From: Verrucomicrobiota bacterium
GTDB taxonomy: Bacteria > Verrucomicrobiota > Verrucomicrobiia > Limisphaerales > UBA1100
Direction of reading: 5' to 3'
DNA length: 36,294 nucleotides
Assembly: GCA_030747505.1 (NCBI GenBank)
Contig: JASLKQ010000030.1
Span: forward strand, 1-36,294
The notes under the pieces were generated by a model that saw nothing but the letters and a program-made list of their open reading frames with translations, searched no databases and was not told the origin of the DNA. This document shows, in pieces, positions 1-8,783 of the stretch (its first letter is position 1; each line of letters opens with the position of its first letter). The position numbers and the translations under genes were made by a program.

Positions 1-583
1 ACATGGCAGCGGTTCCCGGATGAATTTCATGGGCCAGATAAATTCCCAGACTCTTGGCGTGCGCCCGAATTTTGGCAGTCTTCTTGACGAACCGGTCCTC
101 GCCTTCTTTAACGAGGTCAAAATCTCCTCCAGCCCAGAATCCCCACGGGTAGCCGGTGGCCAATTCCCAACCGTGGGAGACGCCCCAAAACATTGGCAGA
201 ATTTTGATATTCAGTTCCGCACAGAGGTCCATCAGGCGCAAAATATAATCCTCATACCACTGCTCTAAGTCTTTTGGGCTCTTATCTTGATTCGGGCCGT
301 GAATGAAGGGGTGACCACTCTTGGTGCCTGTCCACACACTGGTGTGTACCCAGAAGGGGCAGTGACCACTGACTCCATCTAGCTTGAGTCCATGCTGTTC
401 AAAGGCATCTTTGATGTCCTTGGCACTTTTGAATTGCTCGCCCGAATCTCCATCTTCGAGCATGTAATTGCTGGGTTGAGCACCGGCCGCACCGGCTTCC
501 TTGGCAAAGGTAAGAAAGCCATCGAGCCCTTTGGAGCCATGCTGTGCACCTTCAATACTGGAATGATAAACAGGTTTTGCCAT
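1..583 (-). CDS. Sugar phosphate isomerase/epimerase family protein, 3' end cut by window
   Basis: An open minus-strand frame runs from ATG at 583 to the window edge with no stop, giving 194 codons of the N-terminal part. It begins MAKPVYHSSIEGAQHG and is preceded by AGAGGA, a good ribosome binding site at suitable distance. The visible residues fit a xylose-isomerase-like TIM barrel (AP endonuclease 2 superfamily). There is a histidine-rich strand (VSGHCPFWVH), a stretch of parallel beta/alpha repeats, and the segment LAHEIHPGTAAM at the cut, whose E and H resemble the metal ligands of this superfamily. Paralogues of this kind usually act on sugars or inositol derivatives in the cytoplasm. 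The substrate cannot be told from this fragment. I am fairly sure of the superfamily and unsure of the reaction. Confidence 0.72.
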   Translation of the reverse strand, partial: MAKPVYHSSIEGAQHGSKGLDGFLTFAKEAGAAGAQPSNYMLEDGDSGEQFKSAKDIKDAFEQHGLKLDGVSGHCPFWVHTSVWTGTKSGHPFIHGPNQDKSPKDLEQWYEDYILRLMDLCAELNIKILPMFWGVSHGWELATGYPWGFWAGGDFDLVKEGEDRFVKKTAKIRAHAKSLGIYLAHEIHPGTAAM

Positions 584-686
584 AATAATCCTCTAAAAGG
601 GTTTTTATCGGGTGGCGGGAAACTACCGAGGAAAAGCCGAGAAGGCAACTTGATTTCAAATACGGAAAAACTGTAGAAAAACAGGG

Positions 687-1733
687 TTATTGGCGGCTGC
701 GGCGAGCTTTCAGTAATTCTTTCTCCGCTGCAAAAGCCTTTTTTTGAATCCAAGAGTGCCAGCCTCTTTCCAGCATTAAAGTGCCTTTTCCGCTGTACCT
801 AGGGCCTCCCCAATTACGATTGATGGCTTGTTCAAAGGCGCGCGCCAGTGGTGCGGGGTCTCGACCACGGGCGGCAAGAACGGCTTTGTCATTTACCACA
901 GCCCCGAGAAACTTTGTAGCGTCAGTGTGTGTGCGCATAAAAAAATCAAAAATAGACCAACCAATGTCATACCCCATACCTATGTTGCCATCGAACATCT
1001 GTTTCCAGTGCTCGTAATCGCTGGAGAGTAAATACTCTTTTAAATTTGGCAGCCGGCCTGTCTTTCTCATGCTGTTAAGGCGTACCCAGCGCTGATGTTG
1101 GTCGTCACGCAGGCCGTTGGATTTCTGTATCCATGCAGGGGCTTCGCCCAGCCAATCGGCACTGCCTTCAATCATCCAGAAGGGCAATTGGCCGAACATT
1201 TCGTGCATGATTGCATGGCACCCTTCATGCAGAAGAGTGGGGACTAGTCGCCATGTTAAGTGGGATTCTTGTTTCCATGTCACGATTTCATTGGCCTTCG
1301 GACTGAAGAATCCGAGTAGGTTTTTAGACACTTCGTTGCGATGGCGCTTCTTAGAGTATTCTTTGTAATCCTCATAGTTTCCGAAAATTCGGAATCGAAT
1401 CCGAAAATCACGGCCAACATTCCTCTGGAATACTGTTTGGTGAGATCGGACCAAATTCGCCAGTCCAAAGTTGATCGTATAGATCATCGCCGGGGTCAGT
1501 TTATACTCATGAACGGCGAATTCAGCATAACCGAGAGAATATCCCGGAACTTTTTTCGGGTCCCATCTTTGGCTTTTCTCGAAGACATAGCCCTTGTTTC
1601 CCTCCCCATATATACTTGGTTGAAAGTCTTTCCCCTGGAACATGGCCCGCGTTAATTCTGCAGCGGGAACGCTGGGTATCACGAGAAGTAACGGAGCAAG
1701 TAGGATCCAGTGGATGTATATTCGGGAATTCAT
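687..1733 (-). CDS. Secreted or periplasmic HExxH zinc metallopeptidase-like protein (peptidase MA / DUF1570-like)
   Basis: 348 aa. The frame is open further upstream, but I chose ATG 1733 because it is followed directly by a clear signal peptide: MNSRIYIH, a hydrophobic core to about residue 20, and a likely cut after VPAA near residue 25. The mature part carries HEGCH at 169-173, and EGSADW places a third zinc-ligand glutamate at 189, which is gluzincin spacing. These motifs resemble the DUF1570/peptidase MA-like proteins common in Verrucomicrobia and Planctomycetes. The product is therefore probably exported and may cut proteins or peptides in the periplasm; the substrate is unknown. It is transcribed away from tatD (111-bp gap) and lies 103 bp upstream of the isomerase-family gene on the same strand. 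Catalytic activity is inferred from the motif only. Confidence 0.68.
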   Translation of the reverse strand: MNSRIYIHWILLAPLLLVIPSVPAAELTRAMFQGKDFQPSIYGEGNKGYVFEKSQRWDPKKVPGYSLGYAEFAVHEYKLTPAMIYTINFGLANLVRSHQTVFQRNVGRDFRIRFRIFGNYEDYKEYSKKRHRNEVSKNLLGFFSPKANEIVTWKQESHLTWRLVPTLLHEGCHAIMHEMFGQLPFWMIEGSADWLGEAPAWIQKSNGLRDDQHQRWVRLNSMRKTGRLPNLKEYLLSSDYEHWKQMFDGNIGMGYDIGWSIFDFFMRTHTDATKFLGAVVNDKAVLAARGRDPAPLARAFEQAINRNWGGPRYSGKGTLMLERGWHSWIQKKAFAAEKELLKARRSRQ

Positions 1734-1844
1734 GGGACACTCAGGTCGCTTGAGACAATGTGCACCCATTTGGTCAAGCTGTAAAGGTTGGAAGCTTCGC
1801 AAACGGTTGTCATTCATCGGGTTCATGTGCAAACTGCTGAAGCG

Positions 1845-2657
1845 ATGGAAAATTATTACGACACCCATGCGCATCTGACTTTTCCGGATTTTGCTGATGA
1901 GATACCTGCAGTGATTGAGCGCGCACAAGCTGCAGGTATAACCAAAATCATAACTATTGGCACTGACTTGGAGAGCAGTCTTCGTGCGGTGCAACTTGCT
2001 GAAACGTATGAGTCTATCTACGCAGTGGTGGGATGGCATCCTAATGATCTTGAGTCAGCTCCCGAAGATGTACGCGATGGTTTAAGGCCTCTTTGTGTTC
2101 ATTCGAAAGTTGTAGCTATTGGCGAAACCGGGATTGATCATTATCGGCTCCCCAGTAGTGGGGGTGGATCTGATGCCGAGGACAAAATCTGGAAGGCAAG
2201 GCAGGAGAAAATATTTCGTCAACAATTGGAACTGGCGGTGGAACAGAATCTAAATGTCGTAATCCACCAAAGAGCGGCTTTGGATGCAACGTTGGCAATA
2301 TTTGAACAATATTCAGACAGGATACGTGGGCAATTCCACTGTTTTGTGGATGATGTGGCAAGCATGCAGCGCGTAATTAATATGGGTTCGCTGGTTAGTT
2401 ATACAGGTATAGCCACGTTTAAAAATGCAAAAGATGTGAGGGAAACTATTGATGCAACACCTTTGGATAAATTGATGCTCGAGACCGATAGCCCCTTTTT
2501 GGCACCGGTTCCTCATCGAGGGAAGAGGTGTGAACCCTCCTTTACGCGTAACGTGGCTGAAGTGGTTGCTGAAGTGAAAGGTGTTTCTATGGGTGAGTTA
2601 AGCGAAGGCACCTGCGCTACAACGGACGCTTTTTTTTCAAAACTTACGTTATCTTAG
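1845..2657 (+). CDS. tatD: TatD-family metal-dependent DNase/hydrolase
   Basis: 270 aa, cytoplasmic. ATG 1845 was chosen because the family normally starts a few residues before the metal-binding HxH, here DTHAHL with H8 and H10. Other family marks follow in order: VGWHPND, AIGETGIDHYRL, VVIHQRAA, HCF (in place of HCFSG) and the C-terminal ETDSPFLAPVPHRGKRCEP block. TatD proteins are two-metal TIM-barrel nucleases with 3'-5' exonuclease and AP-endonuclease-type activities. A Gly/Ser-rich insertion (PSSGGGSDAEDK, near residues 103-114) widens one loop compared with typical members. The gene stands alone on the plus strand, and its stop codon overlaps that of the converging YggT-like gene by 9 bp. 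The exact paralogue (TatD, YcfH or YjjV type) is not resolved. Confidence 0.85.
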   Translation: MENYYDTHAHLTFPDFADEIPAVIERAQAAGITKIITIGTDLESSLRAVQLAETYESIYAVVGWHPNDLESAPEDVRDGLRPLCVHSKVVAIGETGIDHYRLPSSGGGSDAEDKIWKARQEKIFRQQLELAVEQNLNVVIHQRAALDATLAIFEQYSDRIRGQFHCFVDDVASMQRVINMGSLVSYTGIATFKNAKDVRETIDATPLDKLMLETDSPFLAPVPHRGKRCEPSFTRNVAEVVAEVKGVSMGELSEGTCATTDAFFSKLTLS

Positions 2658-3467
2658 CAAGGCGGCAAGTTGTTCATGTCTTAGCACGAAGCTTATTGCT
2701 AAGGCGATAGTCATCGCAATAAAGGGAGCTGGATCAACTTTACCCGCGATTAGGGGTGTTTTACGAAAGGGCGCGAAGAGTCGGGTTCCGCAGTTGTCGA
2801 TATTTTTCCAGAACGGGTGCTCTCCAAAATATACATACGAATTAAGAATGAACAACGTAAGTATTATCATGGATAGATAGACAGTGGCTCTGCAATCCAA
2901 CATTATTAGTAAGAGTAAATGTTTGTAGAGGGAGCTTTGAGTTCCTCCTGCTCCAATGTGAGCTATCCATGTGGATTCAGTTGTGTGGACGAGAATAGAT
3001 AGAACCAGCGTAGATGCCCAAAGTAAGGCTGGTGATAGCCCGCCAAGCCAACCGAATTGGGATCGCAAAAAAGATCTCCAGATTTTTGCAGTATCCGTGT
3101 CAGGCTTTACGGACACCAAGAGCGCTAAACAGAAATATAAGGCACTAAGCCATCTGGCAAAACTGATTGTTGAATAAGCAAGGGCTCGCTGGAAAAAATC
3201 ACTTCGAAAGTGAGGGGCCACATCGATGGATTCCAATGAGGGAATCCAATCGAGTCCTGGTCCAAATCGATGATAGAAAACTGATCGCGCAGTCAAAAGG
3301 ATGATTAGGGCAATTAGATAAACCCATGAATGTTTAAAGGTTTTCCCTTGCCGTGGGGTTGGCCCGGCTACTGCATTTGCCGGTTTGGGGCGTGGCATCG
3401 TCCCTGCCCGCCAGAGAACCCAAAAAAGCAGGCCAATGAGGTTTAAAATACCATGCAGCCAGTCCAT
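2649..3467 (-). CDS. YggT-family-like integral membrane protein
   Basis: 272 aa, very hydrophobic, with about five or six predicted membrane segments: near residues 5-22, 46-64, 100-120, 140-162, 185-210 and 245-263. The C-terminal part, LFAPFRKTPLIAGKVDPAPFIAM, resembles the YggT motif, in which a Pro-rich turn, a glycine and an Asp-x-(S/A)-P segment precede the last helix. Ordinary YggT proteins are shorter (about 90-190 aa). The function of the family is poorly defined; links to osmotic tolerance and division have been suggested. It starts 17 bp after the sucD stop codon and is probably the last gene of the gltA-sucC-sucD transcript. The family call is reasonable but not certain. Confidence 0.55.
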   Translation of the reverse strand: MDWLHGILNLIGLLFWVLWRAGTMPRPKPANAVAGPTPRQGKTFKHSWVYLIALIILLTARSVFYHRFGPGLDWIPSLESIDVAPHFRSDFFQRALAYSTISFARWLSALYFCLALLVSVKPDTDTAKIWRSFLRSQFGWLGGLSPALLWASTLVLSILVHTTESTWIAHIGAGGTQSSLYKHLLLLIMLDCRATVYLSMIILTLFILNSYVYFGEHPFWKNIDNCGTRLFAPFRKTPLIAGKVDPAPFIAMTIALAISFVLRHEQLAALLR

Positions 3468-3484
3468 CCTTTAGGGCTGGGAGA

Positions 3485-4375
3485 CTACATCATTTTCAGA
3501 AGCGTGTCAGCCATTTCTGAAGGTGTTTCAGCGACCCCAATGCCGGCATCCCGAAAGGCAGCTTTTTTTGCATCTGCTGTACCCTTGCCACCGCTGACGA
3601 TGGCTCCGGCGTGGCCCATGCGTCTACCGGGAGGTGCAGTTGCCCCGGCGATGAAGCCGGCAATCGGCTTGGAACAGTTGTCCTTAGCCCATGCAGCGGC
3701 TTCTTCTTCTGCTGTGCCGCCAATTTCGCCAATCATGATGATTCCTTCGGTTTCTGGATCCTCATTAAACATTTTCAATACGTCCAGATGTGTCATGCCG
3801 GGGATCGGGTCGCCACCGATACCCACACAGGTCGATTGACCCTTTCCAGCAGAAGTAATTTGCCATACGGCTTCATAGGTCAAGGTGCCGCTTCGGGAGA
3901 CGACGCCAATATTACCTTTCTTATGGATGTATCCTGGGGCGATTCCAATTCGACAACCACCATGGGAATTTTCGCCTGTGCCGGGGGTGACAATACCAGG
4001 GCAATTGGGGCCGATGAGCTTGGTGCTGCTTGCATCAAGCACCTTTTTTACACTGAGCATGTCTCGGACAGGAATGCCTTCAGTTATGGCTACAACCAGA
4101 TCGAGGCCAGCATCGATACCTTCCAATATGGCATCTGCAGCGAAGGGGGGAGGGACAAAAACGGCACTGGCTGTAGCTCCCGTTTCCGATACCGCTTCGG
4201 CGACGCTATCGAAGATGGGTACTGTGTCGGCAAAAGTTTGGCCTCCCTTGCCGGGGGTAACGCCCGCGACGAGTTGCGAGCCGTAGTCGAGGCTCAATTG
4301 TGCGTGGCGTCCTCCAAAGCCACCTGTGATGCCTTGAACGAGGAACTTGGTAGTGGGTGTGACGAGTATGGACAT
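3485..4375 (-). CDS. sucD: Succinyl-CoA synthetase (succinate-CoA ligase) alpha subunit
   Basis: 296 aa, close to the 289 aa of E. coli SucD. The N-terminal CoA-binding Rossmann domain starts [20 protein letters not shown]. The centre contains [13 protein letters not shown] and [10 protein letters not shown], and the active-site histidine that is phosphorylated during catalysis sits in [17 protein letters not shown]. With SucC it forms the enzyme that converts succinyl-CoA to succinate with formation of ATP or GTP in the TCA cycle. The start is 5 bp after the sucC stop, so the two subunits are almost certainly co-translated in equal amounts. No key residue appears to be missing. Confidence 0.97.
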   Translation of the reverse strand: MSILVTPTTKFLVQGITGGFGGRHAQLSLDYGSQLVAGVTPGKGGQTFADTVPIFDSVAEAVSETGATASAVFVPPPFAADAILEGIDAGLDLVVAITEGIPVRDMLSVKKVLDASSTKLIGPNCPGIVTPGTGENSHGGCRIGIAPGYIHKKGNIGVVSRSGTLTYEAVWQITSAGKGQSTCVGIGGDPIPGMTHLDVLKMFNEDPETEGIIMIGEIGGTAEEEAAAWAKDNCSKPIAGFIAGATAPPGRRMGHAGAIVSGGKGTADAKKAAFRDAGIGVAETPSEMADTLLKMM

Positions 4376-4380
4376 GAGAT

Positions 4381-5583
4381 TTACTTTGCGGCTTCAACGG
4401 ATTTTTGAGCTGCTTCGGCCATGCTTTCAGCAGTTATGAGTGGAAGGCCTGAGTCAGCCAAGGTTTTGCGGCCAGCTTCAACATTATTGCCCTCTAGCCT
4501 TACGATCAGCGGTAATTTGAGGTCAGTCTCTTTGGCTGCAGCAACAACGCCTTGGGCGATTGTGTTACAGTTCATGATGCCGCCAAATATGTTAATCAAA
4601 ATGGCTTTCACTGCGGGATCGCTCAGGATTATTTCGAAAGCTGCCTTCACTTGTTCTTGAGTGGCACCGCCGCCAACATCGAGAAAGTTGGCTGGGTCAC
4701 CTCCGTAATGTTTGATGGCATCCATGGTTGACATCGCAAGACCGGCTCCGTTTACCAGGCAGGCAATATTGCCCTCCAGTTTGATATAGTTGAGGTCATG
4801 TTTACCTGCCTCCACTTCCAGTGCGTCTTCCTCTGAGATATCCCGCATCGCCTTGATATCGGGATGGCGGAACATTGCGTTGGAATCGATGGACATTTTG
4901 GCGTCCAGCGCGACCACCGATTCTGTGCCGTCCTCATTTTCAATCAGGGCCATCGGGTTTACTTCTAGCATCGAGGCATCGCATCCAGCCCAGGTGTCAT
5001 AAAGACACTGCAGTAGGCGACCGCATTGGTTGATGAGTTTCCCCCGCAGGCCGAGAGCAATCGCAATTTTTCGGCCTTGATAGGCTTGCAGGCCCAGATC
5101 CGGATCGATAGTTTCCTTGAAAATTTTCTCCGGCGACTCTTCGGCGACTTCCTCAATATTCATGCCGCCTTCTGCACTGGCCATGATAATGGGTCGCCCT
5201 TTTGAGCGGTCCAGAAGTACGGCCACGTAGTACTCATTCTTGATTTTCTGGGCGGAGGTAATAAGGAGTCGATTAACCTGTTTGCCCACCTCACCGGTTT
5301 GTTTGGTAACCAGTATGTTGCCAAACATTGCCTCGGCCTTGGCGTTGGCATCCTCTGGGCAGTCGGCTAGATGTACGCCACCCTTAAACCCATCCTTAAA
5401 GGTGCCCTTGCCGCGACCTCCGGCGTGAATCTGACTTTTTACTACGACACTTTTATGTCCCGTGTCAAATAGCTGTTGGATCGCCTCGTTTGCTTCGTCA
5501 ATTGAAGTTGCCGGATGACCGGGAGGCACTTGAACGCCATGTCGCGCCATTAATTCCTTGGCCTGATATTCGTGTAGGTTCAT
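4381..5583 (-). CDS. sucC: Succinyl-CoA synthetase (ADP- or GDP-forming) beta subunit
   Basis: 400 aa. The frame is open upstream, but ATG 5583 is preferred because the product then starts [17 protein letters not shown], the family N-terminus. It has an ATP-grasp domain ([16 protein letters not shown] near residue 45) and a C-terminal CoA-ligase domain with [29 protein letters not shown] and [10 protein letters not shown]. It binds the nucleotide and pairs with SucD. It lies between gltA (67 bp upstream) and sucD (5 bp downstream) on the minus strand, in a compact TCA-cycle operon. Nucleotide preference cannot be decided by eye. Confidence 0.97.
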   Translation of the reverse strand: MNLHEYQAKELMARHGVQVPPGHPATSIDEANEAIQQLFDTGHKSVVVKSQIHAGGRGKGTFKDGFKGGVHLADCPEDANAKAEAMFGNILVTKQTGEVGKQVNRLLITSAQKIKNEYYVAVLLDRSKGRPIIMASAEGGMNIEEVAEESPEKIFKETIDPDLGLQAYQGRKIAIALGLRGKLINQCGRLLQCLYDTWAGCDASMLEVNPMALIENEDGTESVVALDAKMSIDSNAMFRHPDIKAMRDISEEDALEVEAGKHDLNYIKLEGNIACLVNGAGLAMSTMDAIKHYGGDPANFLDVGGGATQEQVKAAFEIILSDPAVKAILINIFGGIMNCNTIAQGVVAAAKETDLKLPLIVRLEGNNVEAGRKTLADSGLPLITAESMAEAAQKSVEAAK

Positions 5584-5650
5584 GGATAAAAAATGAGAGC
5601 CCTTGTATTGAGGCAAGGACTCGGGCCGATCAAGGAATTTTGTGTGTTTT

Positions 5651-6793
5651 TTAACGCTCGGCCAAGGCAACCCAAGGTTTTCCTTCATCGCCGGCATACT
5701 GGGCGCGCGGACGGATGAGTCGATTGCCATCGAGATGCTCGATCATGTGGGCGGTCCATCCAGCTGTACGGGCAATTGCAAAGATGGGTGTAAAAAGGTC
5801 AGTGGGGATATCAAGTGAGTAGTACACAGTCGCCGAGTAGAAATCTACATTTGCGTTAAGATTCTTCTTTTCCAACATTAATTCAGCAATGCGCTCGCTC
5901 ATTTGTATCCACTTGGGTTCGCCCAGTTCCTTGGTGAGCTTTTTGGCCATACGCTTAAGGTGTGGGGCACGCGGATCGAGCACGCGATAAACCCTGTGAC
6001 CAATACCCATGATACGACGCTTGTTGGCGAGGCAGTCATCGACATAGGCATCAACCTTATCGAGATCACCAATCTCCTGAAGCATCTTGATTACACCTTC
6101 ATTGGCTCCGCCGTGCAGAGGCCCCTTCAGGGTTCCGATTGCACTGGTTACTGCACTGTAAACATCACTAAGGGTAGCGATGGTGACGCGCCCGCTAAAA
6201 GTGGAGGCGTTGAACCCGTGGTCGGCATGGAGGATGTAACAGATATCCATTGTCCGTTCCATGTCCGTACTAGGCTTGTTACCAGTGATGAGCCAGATGA
6301 AATTTGCGGCTTCACCCAGGGTAGAGTCCGATTCCAGAATATCTTTACCCTGGCGAAGTCGGTGAAAAGCGGCGACAATAACCGGAACCTGTGCGATCAG
6401 TTGAATGGATTTTTTACGGACTGCTTCAAGGTCATCATTCGTTTCGGCTCCGGGGTCGAAGCAGCCCAGTGCACTGACTCCGGTCCTAAGTGCGTGCATC
6501 GGTGAAGTGTCTTTGGGAAGGGCTTTCAGTACGTCGATTAAGCCCTCCGGGAGATTGCGGCTGGCGACAAATTCTGCCTTGAGTGTGACCAGTTCATCAG
6601 TGCTTGGCAGGTGGCCTCGATGGAGCAGATGCACCACCTCTTCAAAAGTTGCGTTTTCGGCCAGGTCGTTGATGTTATATCCGCAGTAAATAAGCTCGCC
6701 GAGCTCTCCGCGGACATCGCTCAAGTTCGTTTCTGCGGCCACCACCGCTGCCATTCCTTTATCAATGGAATTTGCAGATTCGCTCATAGTCAT
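5651..6793 (-). CDS. gltA: Citrate synthase, short (type II-like / methylcitrate synthase-like) form
   Basis: 380 aa. It catalyses condensation of oxaloacetate with acetyl-CoA. Substrate-binding and catalytic motifs are intact: LHADHGFNASTF, GPLHGGANEGV (active-site His), GIGHRVYRVLDPRA (active-site His and oxaloacetate Arg) and FYSATVYYSLDIPTDLFTPIFA, containing the catalytic Asp. The length matches the shorter Gram-positive/archaeal-type citrate synthases, which also include 2-methylcitrate synthases; I favour citrate synthase because sucC and sucD follow directly. ATG codons at 6793 and 6787 are both possible starts. A sigma70-like promoter lies 42 bp upstream. Confidence 0.93.
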   Translation of the reverse strand: MTMSESANSIDKGMAAVVAAETNLSDVRGELGELIYCGYNINDLAENATFEEVVHLLHRGHLPSTDELVTLKAEFVASRNLPEGLIDVLKALPKDTSPMHALRTGVSALGCFDPGAETNDDLEAVRKKSIQLIAQVPVIVAAFHRLRQGKDILESDSTLGEAANFIWLITGNKPSTDMERTMDICYILHADHGFNASTFSGRVTIATLSDVYSAVTSAIGTLKGPLHGGANEGVIKMLQEIGDLDKVDAYVDDCLANKRRIMGIGHRVYRVLDPRAPHLKRMAKKLTKELGEPKWIQMSERIAELMLEKKNLNANVDFYSATVYYSLDIPTDLFTPIFAIARTAGWTAHMIEHLDGNRLIRPRAQYAGDEGKPWVALAER

Positions 6794-6834
6794 AGCATTG
6801 ATATGCCCGGAGGCAATTGGTTCAAGAAGTGGGG

Positions 6835-6863
6835 AATCTAAGGAACTAACAAGAAGTCGTCAA
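6835..6863 (-). promoter_or_regulatory. Sigma70-like promoter for gltA-sucC-sucD
   Basis: Read on the minus strand, TTGACG (6863-6858) is followed after exactly 17 bp by TAGATT (6840-6835). The -35 matches the consensus at 5 of 6 positions and the -10 at 4 of 6. The transcript would start near 6828, leaving a leader of about 35 nt before the gltA ATG. This is the only good promoter-like pair I see in the 116-bp gap between the ribD-like gene and gltA. Confidence 0.55.
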
Positions 6864-6909
6864 GCGTTTGCGTTCTGAGGGTGCCTTTCAGGTAACTTGG
6901 TTAGCTGTG

Positions 6910-7575
6910 TTAAGGTTTGCGTACTGCGCGGTAGGTTAAAAACATCTCATTATCCACCTCTTTTCTGGAGTGCAGTTTGAACTGGGCCGCATCAGCGAGA
7001 CGTTTGAATCCAGTGCCATCGGCAATCGTTGGGGCATCTTTCCCTCCCAGAATCAGTGGGCATATGGTTAGGTTTACCTCGTCCACAAGCCCAGCTCGAA
7101 AGAGTGAATCATTTAGCTTTCCTCCGCCCTCACAGAGAATGCGTTTGGCGTCATATTTCTTGGAGAGAAACTGAAGGGCTTTCCTGAAATTCACACTATT
7201 TACCCCGCAGACGAACACGGTGTCTGCTACGGCTTCTATTTCCTTTAAACGCTTGCGTGAAATTTGTTCGCTAGTCAGTACTACTATAGGAGCACCCATT
7301 GATTGGAATAATTTATGTTTTTGATTTACATGCCCCCGTCCACTTACAATTACCCGTATCGGGAGATCCTTTTCTTTTTTACCAAGGCCCAGCGTAATGT
7401 CTGGCTGGGCGTTGAGTGTCTCAGCTCCGGTAAATATTGCATCGGCCTTGGTTCGCAACTCCAATAATCTGGCATGATCGGAGCGGCTACCGAAGGAACT
7501 CACCTTGCCATTGGCACTGGCGATTTTACCATCGGCACTCATTGCCATGTTGATGAACACAAAAGGCCGGCTCAT
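6910..7575 (-). CDS. RibD C-terminal-type reductase (5-amino-6-(5-phosphoribosylamino)uracil reductase-like)
   Basis: 221 aa, starting at ATG 7575. The fold is that of the RibD C-terminal/dihydrofolate-reductase-like family: MSRPFVFINMAMSADGKIA at the N-terminus, then DAIFTGAETLNAQPDITLG, IRVIVSGRG for NADPH binding, RILCEGGGKLNDSLFRAGLVDEVNLTICPLILGG and a C-terminal domain-closing segment. Proteins of this type reduce the ribosylaminouracil intermediate of riboflavin synthesis with NADPH. The deaminase half of RibD is absent here, so this is a stand-alone reductase, a common arrangement. It overlaps the queA stop codon by 4 bp (ATGA), which points to coupled translation. Some homologues are generic dihydrofolate-reductase-like proteins, so the riboflavin role is probable, not certain. 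Confidence 0.78.
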   Translation of the reverse strand: MSRPFVFINMAMSADGKIASANGKVSSFGSRSDHARLLELRTKADAIFTGAETLNAQPDITLGLGKKEKDLPIRVIVSGRGHVNQKHKLFQSMGAPIVVLTSEQISRKRLKEIEAVADTVFVCGVNSVNFRKALQFLSKKYDAKRILCEGGGKLNDSLFRAGLVDEVNLTICPLILGGKDAPTIADGTGFKRLADAAQFKLHSRKEVDNEMFLTYRAVRKP

Positions 7576-8672
7576 GTGATCAGCATCGCATCGCCATAGC
7601 TGAAGAAGCGATATTTTTCGTGGACCGCTTCGGCGTAAGTTTCCATAACCCATTTATGCCCGTATGTTTCTCCTGGGGCGCCGAAGGCACTAACCAACAT
7701 GAGCAGGGTGGATTGAGGGAGGTGAAAATTGGTGATAAGCGCGTCCACGACTTTAAATGCCCGTGGTGGGTAAATAAAAATGTTCGTTGTTCCACTTGTC
7801 TCAGTGAGGGTAGGGGAGGATTGAGCTACACTTTCCAGCACACGGACGGTGGTAGTGCCCACAGCGATCACTCTTCGCCCTTCATTTTTCGCACGGTTGA
7901 TTGCATCCGAGGTTGCCGCAGTCAGGGTAAAGTGTTCGACATGCATCCGGTGGTTGTCCAGTTCGTCGACTTTTACCGGGGAAAAAGTGCCCAGACCGAC
8001 ATGCAGGGTTAAGTTATGTATCTCCACTCCTTTGTCCTGTAATTGGCGGATTAACGCCTCAGTAAAATGTAGTCCGGCCGTTGGCGCGGCGATGGAGCCG
8101 ATAGAGGTGGCGTACACGGTTTGGTAACGCTCAATATCCTCTGTTTTCCGAGCGAAAGGTTCACGTTGGATGTAGGGAGGTAAAGGCATTTCGCCCAAGG
8201 TCTCCAAGTCAGCCAATAGGTTCTCGGTACCAGCGAACCGAACTCGAGCATGACCCTCATCATTCTTTTCCACTATCTCGGCAGTGAGATTGGAGGGTTG
8301 GCTGTGAGGGTCAAACAGGGCAATGCGGCTTCCTTGAGGCAGTCGTTTTCCTGGCCGTAAAAGTGACCACCAAGTTTGATCTTCATTCCTTTCGGTGAGG
8401 AGCAATTCTACGGCAGCTTCTCCTCCAATTTTTTGACCCCGCAATCGGGCTGGAATGACACGAGAGTTATTCATTACCAGCACATCCCCCTTTTTCAAGA
8501 ACAGGGGGAGGTCTCTGAAATGGTGATGTGTACGCTGGTTTGTGGATCGATCTGCCACCAGTAGGCGGGAAGCATCGCGTGCTGGAGCGGGGTGCTGCGC
8601 AATAAGCTCAGAAGGCAGTTCGAAGCTAAAATCCGAAGTTTTTAGTGTTTTTTCCTGTTTTTCGCTACTCAC
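7572..8672 (-). CDS. queA: S-adenosylmethionine:tRNA ribosyltransferase-isomerase
   Basis: 366 aa, GTG start. QueA transfers and isomerises the ribosyl part of SAM onto preQ1 in tRNA, giving epoxyqueuosine at the wobble position. Family segments are clear: FELPSELIAQHPAPARDASRLLV, DLPLFLKKGDVLVMNNSRVIPARL, PLPPYIQREP, YQTVYATSIGSIAAPTAGLHFT, HVGLGTFSPVKVDELDNHRMHVE and TNFHLPQSTLLMLVSAFG. The N-terminal GTG has only a weak ribosome binding site. The gene is divergent from mraZ and shares a 138-bp intergenic region with it. Together with the reductase gene, which begins inside its stop codon, it forms a two-gene unit. Confidence 0.96.
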   Translation of the reverse strand: MSSEKQEKTLKTSDFSFELPSELIAQHPAPARDASRLLVADRSTNQRTHHHFRDLPLFLKKGDVLVMNNSRVIPARLRGQKIGGEAAVELLLTERNEDQTWWSLLRPGKRLPQGSRIALFDPHSQPSNLTAEIVEKNDEGHARVRFAGTENLLADLETLGEMPLPPYIQREPFARKTEDIERYQTVYATSIGSIAAPTAGLHFTEALIRQLQDKGVEIHNLTLHVGLGTFSPVKVDELDNHRMHVEHFTLTAATSDAINRAKNEGRRVIAVGTTTVRVLESVAQSSPTLTETSGTTNIFIYPPRAFKVVDALITNFHLPQSTLLMLVSAFGAPGETYGHKWVMETYAEAVHEKYRFFSYGDAMLIT

Positions 8673-8753
8673 GTGCCGAATTGAGCCATTTTTGAAAGGA
8701 AAACGCTAGCCAATGGTGTTTTTGATAAAAGCACAGAATAAAACGCAAATTAG

Positions 8754-8783
8754 TTGACGAGTGTGAAAAAGTAGGACTAAAGT
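8754..8783 (+). promoter_or_regulatory. Probable promoter of the division and cell-wall cluster
   Basis: TTGACG at 8754-8759 is followed after 18 bp by TAAAGT at 8778-8783. The -35 matches the consensus at 5 of 6 positions and the -10 at 4 of 6. Transcription would start near 8790 and give a short leader before mraZ. The -10 lies inside the phased GTG repeat array described separately, a geometry expected for repression by the MraZ product. Confidence 0.5.

Noticed and set aside
584-686. Promoter in the 103-bp gap before the truncated isomerase-family gene
   Set aside because: TTGCCT-N17-TAGTTT can be drawn on the minus strand, but the -10 matches at only three positions.
3611-4408. Long plus-strand frame over sucD (265 codons)
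   Set aside because: It is the antisense shadow of sucD; composition is odd and no family is recognisable, while sucD is fully conserved.
5903-6505. 200-codon plus-strand frame within gltA
   Set aside because: Antisense shadow of citrate synthase with no ribosome binding site or motif.
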